This document shows positions 27,872 to 36,535 of a DNA stretch of 64,000 nucleotides, piece after piece. How positions within the stretch are numbered: position 1 is the stretch's first letter; every line of letters starts with the position of its first letter. The notes under the pieces are model-generated. The model had not been told where the DNA came from. It saw only the letters and a program-made list of their open reading frames with translations, and did no database searches. Source of the stretch: an uncultured Bacteroidales bacterium (GTDB lineage: Bacteria; Bacteroidota; Bacteroidia; Bacteroidales; Muribaculaceae); NCBI GenBank assembly GCA_945829225.1, contig CALZTY010000006.1, positions 1 through 64,000 of the forward strand. The letters are read 5' to 3'. The translations under genes and the position numbers were made by a program.

Positions 27872-27879
27872 TAACTTTG
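27872..27879 (+). promoter_or_regulatory. -7 element of the GT2-like gene
   Basis: TAACTTTG 29 bp before the ATG at 27909, in a T-rich context. Confidence 0.6.
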
Positions 27880-27908
27880 CGCCTAATTATTGGAAATCGT
27901 AACTAAAA

Positions 27909-29078
27909 ATGATTTTTGGCATCGAAATATCACAAATCCAACTCTATTTGATTGCCGGCGGGCTTCTCCTGTCGCTGCTATCAATGCCCTTGGCGTTGCC
28001 TCATATTTTGCGCATCATTCGTCGACGACGACTCTGCGAGGAATTGCCCGTTGAAGTCTCGGCTCCCGTAGGTGCCTCTATCATTGTTTATTCGGTCGAC
28101 GAAGCCGACCGCCTCGCCGAACTCCTCCCGCAACTCCTCACTCAACAATATGCCGGACCCATGGAAGTCATCGTGGTCAACGAGGGCGACAGTCGCCAGG
28201 TGCGCGACATCGTCGAGAGCCTCCAGACCACCCATCACAACCTTTATCTCACCCACACTCCCGATGGAGCTCGCAGCCTCAGCCGCAAGAAACTCGCCAT
28301 CACCCTCGGCATCAAAGCCGCCCGCTACGATGTCGCAGTCCTCACCGAGGCGCAGGCGGTCATCAACAGCACACAATGGCTCGCGCGCATCATGCGCCAC
28401 TTCTCCGATGATACACAGATTGTCTTCGGCTATGCCGCCGCCAATCCCGACGAAGACCACACCTTCGGCGCTCGGGCGCGTGCCTTCGACGTCGCCCTCG
28501 GCGACATCGAGTGGCTCTCGGCTGCCATCGGCGGGCATCCTCGCCGAGGCACTTCCTTCAATATAGCCTACCGCCGCGAGTTGTTCTTCGCCGCCAAGGG
28601 CTTCTCACACAGCCTCAACCTGCGCCACGGCGACGACGATATCTTCATCAACCGCATCGCTCGCGGCGTCACCACTGCCGTCGAGTTGTCGGCTGCCTCA
28701 GTCGTTAAGGTCCCCGGCATAAACTCGCGTGGCGCTGTGCGCCAACAGCGCGCCGTGCGACGCTTCACCGAGCGCTTCATTCATCCGCGCCGTCGCCTCA
28801 TGATGCGCCTCAGCGGCATCTTATATACCGCCGGCGCCATCCTCCCGGTGGTGGCTCTCGCCCTCCCGCCATTCACCACCCACCTGGGCATTGCTGTGGC
28901 TGTCGCCATCCTCTGCTGGTATCCCATCGGCTTGATATGGCTTCGACCAATCCGTGCCATCGGTGCTCGACACATGTCTCTATCCTTGCCTTGGCTGGCG
29001 GCTACCCGCCCCATCAGGCTCGCTATACAGTATGTATATTCCCGCTTGAACCGTGGTAAACAGTATACATGGGAATAA
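27909..29078 (+). CDS. GT2-type membrane glycosyltransferase-like protein
   Basis: A 389-aa protein with an N-terminal membrane helix (about 11-32), a GT-A domain, and two or three C-terminal helices (about 303-350), the layout of cellulose-synthase-like GT2 enzymes. Family motifs are QQYAGPMEVIVVNEGDS, SRKKLAITLGIKAARYD and LNLRHGDDDIFINRIA. The place of the metal-binding DxD reads LTEAQAVINSTQWL instead of the usual LTDADC, and no QxxRW motif is clear. It may therefore be altered in activity. An Lrp-type regulator follows 32 bp downstream. Confidence 0.82.
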   Translation: MIFGIEISQIQLYLIAGGLLLSLLSMPLALPHILRIIRRRRLCEELPVEVSAPVGASIIVYSVDEADRLAELLPQLLTQQYAGPMEVIVVNEGDSRQVRDIVESLQTTHHNLYLTHTPDGARSLSRKKLAITLGIKAARYDVAVLTEAQAVINSTQWLARIMRHFSDDTQIVFGYAAANPDEDHTFGARARAFDVALGDIEWLSAAIGGHPRRGTSFNIAYRRELFFAAKGFSHSLNLRHGDDDIFINRIARGVTTAVELSAASVVKVPGINSRGAVRQQRAVRRFTERFIHPRRRLMMRLSGILYTAGAILPVVALALPPFTTHLGIAVAVAILCWYPIGLIWLRPIRAIGARHMSLSLPWLAATRPIRLAIQYVYSRLNRGKQYTWE

Positions 29079-29110
29079 ACACACATTCTTAATCTCTTAT
29101 ACAAATCATT

Positions 29111-29572
29111 ATGCCCCGTCAATCTTTAGACCAACTCGACCTCAACATCCTGCGCAACCTCTCTGCCAACGCTCGTAAGCCATACCTCGAAATCGCTCGC
29201 GAATGTGGCGTCTCCGGTGCCGCCATCCATCAGCGCATCCAGCGCCTCACCCAGATTGGTGTCATCCGTGGCAGCGAGTCGCTCATCGACCCCATCGCCG
29301 TCGGATACGACACCTGTGCATATGTCGGCTTGTATCTTCGCGACCCCGCTCAGTACAACTCGGTAGTTGCCGCCCTGCAGGAAATTCCCGAAATCGTCGA
29401 GTGCCACTACACCACCGGTCAGTACGATATTTTCATCAAATTATACGCTCGCAACAACGACCACCTGTTGCACCTGTTGCAGCAAATCCAAGCCCTCGGC
29501 ATGGCTCGCACCGAGACTCTCATCTCGTTCAAGCAAGTCTTCCGCCGCCAGATGCACATCAACGAAGGCTGA
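29111..29572 (+). CDS. Lrp/AsnC family transcriptional regulator
   Basis: A 153-aa feast/famine regulator: N-terminal HTH (LDQLDLNILRNLSANARKPY, then VSGAAIHQRIQRLTQIGVI) and C-terminal RAM domain (GYDTCAYVGLYL, then IVECHYTTGQYDIFIKLYA). These proteins assemble as octamers and respond to amino acids. The ligand is unknown here. It sits directly upstream of a long palindromic leader and the outer-membrane barrel gene, which it may control. Confidence 0.94.
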   Translation: MPRQSLDQLDLNILRNLSANARKPYLEIARECGVSGAAIHQRIQRLTQIGVIRGSESLIDPIAVGYDTCAYVGLYLRDPAQYNSVVAALQEIPEIVECHYTTGQYDIFIKLYARNNDHLLHLLQQIQALGMARTETLISFKQVFRRQMHINEG

Positions 29573-29593
29573 TTTTTTTACTTTTTTTGCTAC

Positions 29594-29674
29594 CTGCTGT
29601 AATTTTTGCCCTCGTTTGTGCGTCATATAGACGACAACACAAACGATAACAAAGCAAAAAAGCATTTACAGCAG
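29594..29674 (+). promoter_or_regulatory. Nested palindromic leader before the outer-membrane protein
   Basis: Outer arms CTGCTGTAA (29594-29602) and TTACAGCAG (29666-29674) enclose a perfect inner hairpin, CGTTTGTG (29613-29620) with CACAAACG (29638-29645), whose centre has CGTC and GACG. The last base of the outer arm is the first base of the GTG start codon. It could be an operator for the neighbouring Lrp protein or an RNA structure that covers the start. Confidence 0.55.
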
Positions 29675-32082
29675 TGAAAAAGCAACTATTATGCACCGCA
29701 ATCATAGCCTTGGCTGCCATTTCAGCCAAGGCTTATCAAGTTAAAGCCGTCGTAGCCGATGCTACCGGCGAGGGTCTCCCCTACGTCACCTACCGTCTCT
29801 ACAATGCCACCGACTCGCTCAAGGCAATCGCCTCTGACGTCACCGACGACTTCGGCGCACTCGACCACCAAATCGCAGCCGCCGGCGACTACCGCATCGA
29901 ATTTTCTTATGTAGGTATGGCTACCCGCCGCGAGGCGTTCTCCGTCAGCCCCGACGCTCCTGTTGCCGACCTCGGCACCATCACCCTCTCCGAAGCCTCC
30001 GAGCAACTCCAAGGCATCACCGTCACCGCACAGCGCCCCCTGGTGGTGCGCCAAATCGACCGCATCGCCTACGACGTACAAGCCGACCCCGCAACTCCCA
30101 CCTCGACCCTCCAGGACGTGATGCGTAAGGTCCCCATGGTCACCGTCGATGCCGACGGCACAATCCGCGTCAACGGCTCCACATCTTTCAAGATTTACAA
30201 GAACGGTCGCCCCAACAACTCCATGAGCCGCAATGCCAAGGACCTCTTCGCCGCACTCCCCGCGTCGATGATTAAGCGCATCGAGGTCATCACCGAGCCA
30301 GGTGCCGAATACGACGCCGAGGGCACCACCGCCATCCTCAATATCATCACCAACAGCAACGCCTCCATCAAGGGTGTCCTGGGCAACGTCGCCCTCCGCT
30401 ACGACACTCAGTGCGACTATCCCGGTCTCAACACATGGATTACCTCCGAGATCGACAAGGTCACCTTCAACGTTTACGGCGGCTTCCAAGGCATCAGCGA
30501 GCGCTCAACCAAGACCACTACCACCAACCGCTTCTTCTATCCCGACGGCAGCGAGCGCGACCAAGACTCCTTCAGCAAGTTCCACGGCAACCTCGGCTTC
30601 TTCGGCTTCGATGCCTCATATCAGCCTGACACCCTCAACCTCTTCACCGCCGAACTCAGCGGCTATGCCTACGGCATCGACGGCGAGGGCAACGGCTTTG
30701 ACCAACTCTTCGCCTCCAACGGCTCTCTCTCCTCGTCATACCGCACCAACATCCTCAACAACAAGAATAGTTACGTCGACTTCAACGCCGCGTTCAACTA
30801 TCAGCACAATACCCACCGCCCCGGCGAGAAATTCACCCTCTCCTACCTGCTCTCGCACACCAACCAAGACACCGCCAGCGACACTTATTACCTCGACTGT
30901 GTCAACTTCTCCCTCCCTTACACCGCCAATATCGCCGACTACAACCTCAAATTCTTTGAGCACACCATCCAGGGCGACTACTCGCGCCAACTGGGCATCC
31001 ACACCCTCAACTTCGGCATCAAGGGCATCCTGCGCAACAACCACTCGCAGAACAACTTCGACTACGTCGGCTACCGCCCCGAGGACCTCGAGTTCAAGCA
31101 CAACACCTCCATCGGCGCCGTCTACGGGCAATACACCGTGCGCCTCAACAAGGTGATGCTCCGCGCCGGTCTCCGCTACGAATACTCCCACCTCGAGGCT
31201 TCTTACCCCGACGGCTCGGGCAACGACTACTCCTCCAACCTCAACGACGTAGTCCCCTCGGCTGCCATCTCATGGCAAGTAGACGATGCCAACTCCCTGT
31301 CGTTCAACTACTCCACTTCTATCTCGCGCCCCGGTATCTCATACCTCAATCCTGCAACCATCGAGTCCCCCTCAGATATCTCCTACGGTAACCCCGACCT
31401 CGGCAGCGCCGCTCGCCGCTCGATGAAACTCAACTACTCGCTCATCAAGCGCAACTACAACGTGAATTTCTCGGTCGACTACGCTATGTGCAACAACGGC
31501 ATCGCCGCCGTCAAGTTCCTCGACGACAACCACATCGTCCACTCCACCTACGACAACATCGGGCACTCCCGTTCCCTCTCCTTCAACCTCTACACCCGCT
31601 GGAGCATCACCCCCAAGACCAACTTCATGATTAACGCCAATGCCGACTACAACCGCTTCACCCAGACCGGCATGGAACTCAATCGTTGGACCTACAGCGC
31701 ATTCTTCCGCATCTCTCAGACCCTTCCCGCCGACCTTGAGGTCGGGCTCATCGCATGGACCGGCAACGGCTGGGCTGGTGACGTCTACTCCTACATATCT
31801 CGCCCATTCTACAGCGGCATGTACGGCATTGAGTTGCGCCGCTCCTTCCTCAAGGAGAACCGCCTCCAAGTGATGTTGCAACTGCGCAACCCCATCAAGA
31901 ACCACACCGACGTATCCACCAGCCACATCGTCAACGGCGACTACACCGGATACTCCACCACCTCGCGCCACAACCCCATGCAACTCAGCGTTGGCATCTC
32001 ATACCGCTTCGGCAACCTCCGCGCCCAAGTCCGCAAGACCGACACCACCATCACCAACGACGACCTCATCGGACGCAAGTAA
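29674..32082 (+). CDS. Outer-membrane beta-barrel receptor-like protein
   Basis: An 802-aa exported protein starting at GTG, with a signal peptide (about 1-20, LLCTAIIALAAISAKA). A carboxypeptidase-regulatory-like beta-sandwich (about 22-110) is followed by a TonB-receptor plug-like part (VMRKVPMVTVDADGTIRVNG, then KRIEVITEPGAEYDAEGT) and a long barrel of the OMP_b-brl_3 type ending in ISYRFGNLRAQVRK. No TonB box is obvious. It stands alone, with no SusD-like partner. The substrate is unknown. The palindromic leader suggests control by the adjacent Lrp regulator. Confidence 0.88.
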   Translation: MKKQLLCTAIIALAAISAKAYQVKAVVADATGEGLPYVTYRLYNATDSLKAIASDVTDDFGALDHQIAAAGDYRIEFSYVGMATRREAFSVSPDAPVADLGTITLSEASEQLQGITVTAQRPLVVRQIDRIAYDVQADPATPTSTLQDVMRKVPMVTVDADGTIRVNGSTSFKIYKNGRPNNSMSRNAKDLFAALPASMIKRIEVITEPGAEYDAEGTTAILNIITNSNASIKGVLGNVALRYDTQCDYPGLNTWITSEIDKVTFNVYGGFQGISERSTKTTTTNRFFYPDGSERDQDSFSKFHGNLGFFGFDASYQPDTLNLFTAELSGYAYGIDGEGNGFDQLFASNGSLSSSYRTNILNNKNSYVDFNAAFNYQHNTHRPGEKFTLSYLLSHTNQDTASDTYYLDCVNFSLPYTANIADYNLKFFEHTIQGDYSRQLGIHTLNFGIKGILRNNHSQNNFDYVGYRPEDLEFKHNTSIGAVYGQYTVRLNKVMLRAGLRYEYSHLEASYPDGSGNDYSSNLNDVVPSAAISWQVDDANSLSFNYSTSISRPGISYLNPATIESPSDISYGNPDLGSAARRSMKLNYSLIKRNYNVNFSVDYAMCNNGIAAVKFLDDNHIVHSTYDNIGHSRSLSFNLYTRWSITPKTNFMINANADYNRFTQTGMELNRWTYSAFFRISQTLPADLEVGLIAWTGNGWAGDVYSYISRPFYSGMYGIELRRSFLKENRLQVMLQLRNPIKNHTDVSTSHIVNGDYTGYSTTSRHNPMQLSVGISYRFGNLRAQVRKTDTTITNDDLIGRK

Positions 32083-32151
32083 AGCCTGGTCACAGCCTCA
32101 GCGCCACGCTGGCAGTTGCAACCCTGCCGTGGTAATTTAAACCACATTACA

Positions 32152-32222
32152 CGCTGATTTATAGTAAATTAGGTATTTCTACTCCAAAAAGTTGACATAA
32201 AAGTCATTTTTTTGGAGTAGAA
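32152..32222. repeat. Left 71-bp hairpin repeat of ATPase 2 cassette
   Basis: Direct repeat of the copy at 33537-33607 (65 of 71 bases identical). It contains the inverted repeat CTACTCCAAAAA (32179-32190) with TTTTTGGAGTAG (32209-32220) around TGACATAAAAGTCA (32193-32206). It ends 27 bp before the -7 element of the ATPase gene. The T-run lies inside the stem, unlike an intrinsic terminator. Confidence 0.9.
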
Positions 32223-32248
32223 GCTTTGTATGTGTCTCGAATAATTGT

Positions 32249-32256
32249 TAAATTTG
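32249..32256 (+). promoter_or_regulatory. -7 element of ATPase 2
   Basis: TAAATTTG, 26 bp before the ATG at 32282, directly downstream of the hairpin repeat. Confidence 0.6.
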
Positions 32257-32281
32257 CAAGCGATAGCAAAAGTTTGATATT

Positions 32282-33535
32282 ATGAATATAAAACGAGACT
32301 ATTATCTGAATCAGTTGATCGCCGGCAAGCACAACGGGCTAATCAAGATCATTACGGGACTTAGACGCTCGGGCAAGTCATACTTGCTGTTCAAATTGTT
32401 TACAGAGCATCTAATTGATAGCGGTGTAGCCGATGACCACATCATACGGATAGACTTGGAGGATAGGCGCAACGTGGCATTGCGCGACCCCGATACATTG
32501 CTCGCACACATTGACTCGCAGATGAACGATGATGACATGTATTATATCCTTCTTGACGAGGTGCAACACGTCGCAGAGTTTGAAGATGTACTCAACAGTT
32601 ACCTCAAAATTGACAATGCCGACGTGTATGTCACAGGTAGTAACTCGAAGTTTTTGTCGAAGGACATAATCACGGAATTCAGAGGCAGAGGCGACCAAAT
32701 ACATGTGTATCCACTGTCATTTGCCGAGTATATGTCGGTAGATAGTCGACACCCTATCGAAGCCTGGCGAGATTACTATACCTACGGTGGACTGCCCCAC
32801 GTATTGACCTTGGAGACTGACAAGAAGAAGACCGAGTACCTCAAAAGCCTTTATTCGACGGTATATCTCAGGGATATAGTCGAGCGCAACCGAGTGAAGG
32901 GTGTAGAGGAGTTACAAGAGTTGATACAAGTGATAGCATCAGCGATTGGCTCGCCAACCAATCCCAATAAATTGGCTAACACATTCAAGAGCCTAAAAAA
33001 TGTGTCGCTATCCAACAAAACTATTGACACTTATCTCTCTTACCTGTGCGACTCATTTATGACCGAGCGAGCAATAAGATATGACATCAAGGGCAAAAAA
33101 TATATCGGAACGCTATCCAAGTATTACTTCACGGACATCGGCATACGCAACGCCATACTCGACTTTCGCCAACAAGAGGAGAATCACATTATGGAGAATA
33201 TCATCTACAACGAGCTGCGAATCAGGGGTTTCCAAGTAGATGTAGGCGTAGTGGAACACCGCACGAGCGACAAAGACGGCAAGACCATACGCAAACAGTA
33301 TGAGGTGGATTTTGTAGCCAACCAAGGCAGCCAACGATATTATATACAATCAGCGTTCATCATGTCCTCAGCAGCCAAGGAGCGCCAAGAGTCGGCTTCG
33401 CTACTCAATATTGACGATTCATTTAAAAAAATCATTATCGTCAAAGACTACATACACCCCAAAAGAGACGAGAACGGCATAGTAACAATCGGATTGATTG
33501 ACTTCCTGCTAAAGCCCGAATTGCTGAAGTGGTAG
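32282..33535 (+). CDS. AAA_14/DUF4143 ATPase (ATPase 2)
   Basis: A 417-aa protein: Walker A in IITGLRRSGKSYLL (26-33), Walker B in YYILLDEVQHV (Asp92-Glu93), the TGSNSKFLS sensor and FRGRGDQIHVYPLSFAEY, then the DUF4143 region with its winged-helix part and the nuclease-like YEVDFVANQGSQRYYIQSAF. In that last motif the expected E-x-K is YIQSA, a variant seen in this subfamily, so nuclease activity is doubtful. The gene fills the space between two 71-bp direct repeats almost exactly (1 bp from the right one). Lower GC than its neighbours suggests acquisition. Confidence 0.9.
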   Translation: MNIKRDYYLNQLIAGKHNGLIKIITGLRRSGKSYLLFKLFTEHLIDSGVADDHIIRIDLEDRRNVALRDPDTLLAHIDSQMNDDDMYYILLDEVQHVAEFEDVLNSYLKIDNADVYVTGSNSKFLSKDIITEFRGRGDQIHVYPLSFAEYMSVDSRHPIEAWRDYYTYGGLPHVLTLETDKKKTEYLKSLYSTVYLRDIVERNRVKGVEELQELIQVIASAIGSPTNPNKLANTFKSLKNVSLSNKTIDTYLSYLCDSFMTERAIRYDIKGKKYIGTLSKYYFTDIGIRNAILDFRQQEENHIMENIIYNELRIRGFQVDVGVVEHRTSDKDGKTIRKQYEVDFVANQGSQRYYIQSAFIMSSAAKERQESASLLNIDDSFKKIIIVKDYIHPKRDENGIVTIGLIDFLLKPELLKW

Positions 33536-33536
33536 T

Positions 33537-33607
33537 CGCTGATTTATAGCAAAATAAGCAATTCTACTCCAAAAAGTTGACATAAATGTCATTTTTTTGG
33601 AGTAGAA
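33537..33607. repeat. Right 71-bp hairpin repeat of ATPase 2 cassette
   Basis: Second copy of the 32152-32222 repeat, in the same orientation, starting 1 bp after the ATPase stop codon. Its inner palindrome is TGACATAAATGTCA (33578-33591). Its right end runs directly into the TrmH gene remnant. Confidence 0.9.
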
Positions 33608-33690
33608 TTGCCAAATGGCGATGCCGGTGCATACGGCGACGTTGAACGAGTGCGCCATATACAGGCGATTGGCGGGAATTGCGGTAAATT
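33600..33690 (-). pseudogene. 3' remnant of a TrmH/SpoU methyltransferase gene
   Basis: Read on the minus strand this encodes IPANRLYMAHSFN, then VAVCTGIAIWQFYS, the C-terminal knot region of a SpoU methyltransferase. Bases 33600-33653 match 13846-13899, the end of the intact TrmH-like gene, at 51 of 54 positions. The upstream part of the gene is gone and the frame continues into the hairpin repeat. It looks like a broken second copy beside the ATPase 2 cassette. Confidence 0.75.
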
Positions 33691-33720
33691 TGCTTGCTTA
33701 CAAAAAAATGCTTAATTTTG
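33689..33720 (+). promoter_or_regulatory. Full Bacteroidota-type promoter of gltX
   Basis: TTTG at 33689-33692 and TAATTTTG at 33713-33720 with 20 bp between them fit the -33/-7 consensus. The ATG follows at 33754. Confidence 0.7.
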
Positions 33721-33753
33721 CAGAGTTAAACCGCAACTACAGTAAATATTTAT

Positions 33754-35295
33754 ATGTCACGTGAGGTAAGAGTAAGATTTGCACCGTCGCCCACAGGGCC
33801 GTTGCACATCGGTGGTGTGCGCACAGCACTCTATAACTACCTTTTTGCCCGCCAAAATGGGGGCAAAATGATTTTGAGAATCGAGGATACCGACTCGCGC
33901 CGCTTTGTCCCGGGCGCCGAGGAATATATAAATGAGGCTCTGCACTGGCTGGGCATCGAGATTGACGAGGGTGTGCGCGAAGGCGGACCCTACGGACCCT
34001 ACAAGCAGAGCGAGCGCCGCGATATTTATCGCGAGCACGTGCAGATGCTCATCGACGCCGGGCGCGCCTACTATGCCTTTGACACCCCCGAGGAGTTAGA
34101 TGCCAAGCGCGCCGAGGTGTCCAACTTCCAGTATGATGCATCGACTCGCGGGCAGATGCGCAACTCGCTGACCATGAGCGCCGACGAGGTAAAAGCCCTC
34201 ATCGACGGCGGCACCCCCTGGGTGGTGCGCTTCAAGATTGAGCCGGGTCGCGACGTCGAGGTCAACGACCTGTTGCGCGGTCGCGTGGTCATCAAGAGCG
34301 ATATCCTCGACGACAAGGTGCTGTACAAGAGCAGCGACGACCTGCCCACCTACCACCTCGCCAATATAGTCGACGACCACCTGATGAAGGTGTCGCACGT
34401 CATCCGTGGTGAGGAATGGCTCCCCTCGGCACCTCTGCACGTATTGCTCTACGAGGCATTTGGCTGGAGCGACACCGCACCCGAGTTTGTCCACCTGCCC
34501 CTGTTGCTCAAGCCCGACGGCAAGGGCAAACTCTCCAAGCGCGACGGAGACCGCCTCGGCTTCCCCGTATTCCCCTTGGAGTGGCACGACCCCTCATCGG
34601 GCGACATCTCCTCGGGCTATCGCGAGAGCGGCTACCTGCCCCAGGCTGTGGTCAATTTCCTCGCCCTACTGGGCTGGAACCCCGGCGACGACACCGAGGT
34701 GATGAGCATGCAGGATCTTATCGACAAATTCTCCTTTGCCCACTGCTCGCGCTCCGGTGCCAAGTTTGCCTTCGAGAAGGGTAAGTGGTTCAACCACATA
34801 TATATAGAGCAGACCGACGACGCCACACTCGCCGCGCTGTTCAAGCCGCTGATGCAAGCCGCCGGCGCCGATATGTCGCGCTACGACGATGCTTATATCT
34901 GCCGCGCCATCGCATCGGTCAAGAGCCGTGTCAACTTTGTCAAGGAACTCGTCGACCAAGCCGGCTTCTACTTCATAGCACCCACCACCTACAGCGCCAA
35001 GGATATCAAGAAGCGCTGGAGCGCCGAGACACCCGCGCTGATGTTGCGCCTGTGCGAGATCCTCGAGGGTCTGCCTCAGTTGAGCGCCGAGGTTGCCGAG
35101 CCGGTGGTCATGGAATGGATCAAGAGCAACGATCTCCACATGGGCAACGTGATGAATGCCTTCCGCCTCGCCTTGGTGGGCGAGTGCAAGGGTCCACACA
35201 TCTTCGAGATCACTGATATTATCGGCAAGGACGAGACCCTGAGACGTCTGCACGCCGCTGTCGACAATATTAAGCCTGATGAGCCTACTGTATAA
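33754..35295 (+). CDS. gltX: Glutamate-tRNA ligase
   Basis: Class I aminoacyl-tRNA synthetase that charges tRNA-Glu. The 513-aa protein begins [19 protein letters not shown] with the HIGH-type motif HIGG, and has [11 protein letters not shown] as the KMSKS motif (about 264-274). The Rossmann domain contains [20 protein letters not shown], and the anticodon-binding helical part fills the last third. Length is normal. It overlaps waaA by 17 bp. Confidence 0.97.
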   Translation: MSREVRVRFAPSPTGPLHIGGVRTALYNYLFARQNGGKMILRIEDTDSRRFVPGAEEYINEALHWLGIEIDEGVREGGPYGPYKQSERRDIYREHVQMLIDAGRAYYAFDTPEELDAKRAEVSNFQYDASTRGQMRNSLTMSADEVKALIDGGTPWVVRFKIEPGRDVEVNDLLRGRVVIKSDILDDKVLYKSSDDLPTYHLANIVDDHLMKVSHVIRGEEWLPSAPLHVLLYEAFGWSDTAPEFVHLPLLLKPDGKGKLSKRDGDRLGFPVFPLEWHDPSSGDISSGYRESGYLPQAVVNFLALLGWNPGDDTEVMSMQDLIDKFSFAHCSRSGAKFAFEKGKWFNHIYIEQTDDATLAALFKPLMQAAGADMSRYDDAYICRAIASVKSRVNFVKELVDQAGFYFIAPTTYSAKDIKKRWSAETPALMLRLCEILEGLPQLSAEVAEPVVMEWIKSNDLHMGNVMNAFRLALVGECKGPHIFEITDIIGKDETLRRLHAAVDNIKPDEPTV

Positions 35296-36535
35296 CGCCG
35301 CTATACACCTGATGAATGGTGTCCTCGCCGTCGCCTCAATCGGCAACAGCAAGATACGCACCATGCTACAGGGGCGCCGACACACCCTCGACACCCTCGC
35401 CGAGACGCGCCGCCTGGTGGCTCCCGCCGGCTTCGACTACTGGTTCCACGCCGCTTCGCTGGGCGAATTTGAGCAAGGTCGCCACCTCATCGAGCGCATC
35501 CGCCGCGAGCACCCCGATGTGTCGATTTTGCTCTCGTTCTTCTCGCCCTCGGGCTACAAGGTGCGCTGCAACTACAGCGAGGTCGATGCCGTGTGCTACC
35601 TCCCTGCCGACACTCCGGCTGCCGTGCGCGCCTTCCTCGATGCCGCTCAGCCTCGCTGCGCCATCATCATCAAATATGAGTTTTGGAACAATCTCTTGGG
35701 CGAATTGCAGCGCCGCGAGATACCCACATACAGCATTTCGTCGATATTCCGCCCGGGACAGCGCTTCTTCCGCTCCTGGGGCGAGCCCTTCCGCCGTGCC
35801 CTGCGATGCTTCACACACCTATATGTGCAAGACGAGAACTCGCGCGACCTCCTCGCCTCGATCGGCATCACCAACGTGACCGTTGCCGGCGACACCCGCT
35901 TTGACCGCGTCACCGACATACGCCGTGATGCCAAGCCCCTGCCCGCAGTAGTCGAGGCGTTGGTTGCCGACAGCCCCTTCACCCTGGTGGTTGGTAGTTC
36001 GTGGCAACCCGACGAAGATATCATCTTCCCCTGGTGGCATGCCAACCCCGACTGCCGCCTCATCGTGGCGCCCCACGAATTCGGTCCACATCGCCTCGAG
36101 CGCATGCTCCACGACCTGGGCAAGGGAGCCTACCTGCTGTCGCAAATCGTCGACAAGCCCCTGCCCGCCGACTGCCGCGCCATCATCGTTGACTGCTTCG
36201 GCTTGCTCAGCAGCCTCTACCGCATCGCCTCGGTGGCTTACATCGGCGGCGGTTTCGGCGCCGGCATCCACAATATCAACGAAGCCGCCGTATATGGCAT
36301 CCCCGTCATTTACGGTCCCAATAACCACAAGTTCAAGGAGGCTCGCGACCTCGCCAACGCCGGCGGCGGATTTGAAATCGCCGGCTCCGACGACTTCATC
36401 ATCACCCTCGACCACCTCCACCGCGACCCTCAATTCCGCTCCCATGCCGGCTCCATCGCCGGCGATTATATCGCCCGTAACATCGGCGCTTCCGACATTA
36501 TTTACAACGACTTTTTTCCCAACACTCCTCAATGA
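35279..36535 (+). CDS. waaA: 3-deoxy-D-manno-octulosonic acid transferase
   Basis: WaaA (KdtA) transfers Kdo from CMP-Kdo to lipid A at the inner membrane. The 418-aa GT30 protein has the N-terminal membrane-associated helix, [19 protein letters not shown] (the catalytic Glu region), VWNN-like [13 protein letters not shown], the [10 protein letters not shown] motif, [10 protein letters not shown], and the CMP-Kdo binding [20 protein letters not shown]. All are family hallmarks. It overlaps gltX by 17 bp and the next gene by 4 bp. Confidence 0.95.
   Translation: MSLLYNAAIHLMNGVLAVASIGNSKIRTMLQGRRHTLDTLAETRRLVAPAGFDYWFHAASLGEFEQGRHLIERIRREHPDVSILLSFFSPSGYKVRCNYSEVDAVCYLPADTPAAVRAFLDAAQPRCAIIIKYEFWNNLLGELQRREIPTYSISSIFRPGQRFFRSWGEPFRRALRCFTHLYVQDENSRDLLASIGITNVTVAGDTRFDRVTDIRRDAKPLPAVVEALVADSPFTLVVGSSWQPDEDIIFPWWHANPDCRLIVAPHEFGPHRLERMLHDLGKGAYLLSQIVDKPLPADCRAIIVDCFGLLSSLYRIASVAYIGGGFGAGIHNINEAAVYGIPVIYGPNNHKFKEARDLANAGGGFEIAGSDDFIITLDHLHRDPQFRSHAGSIAGDYIARNIGASDIIYNDFFPNTPQ

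Noticed and set aside
32152-33607. CRISPR-like repeats
   Set aside because: There are only two copies, separated by a gene, with no spacer array and no cas genes.
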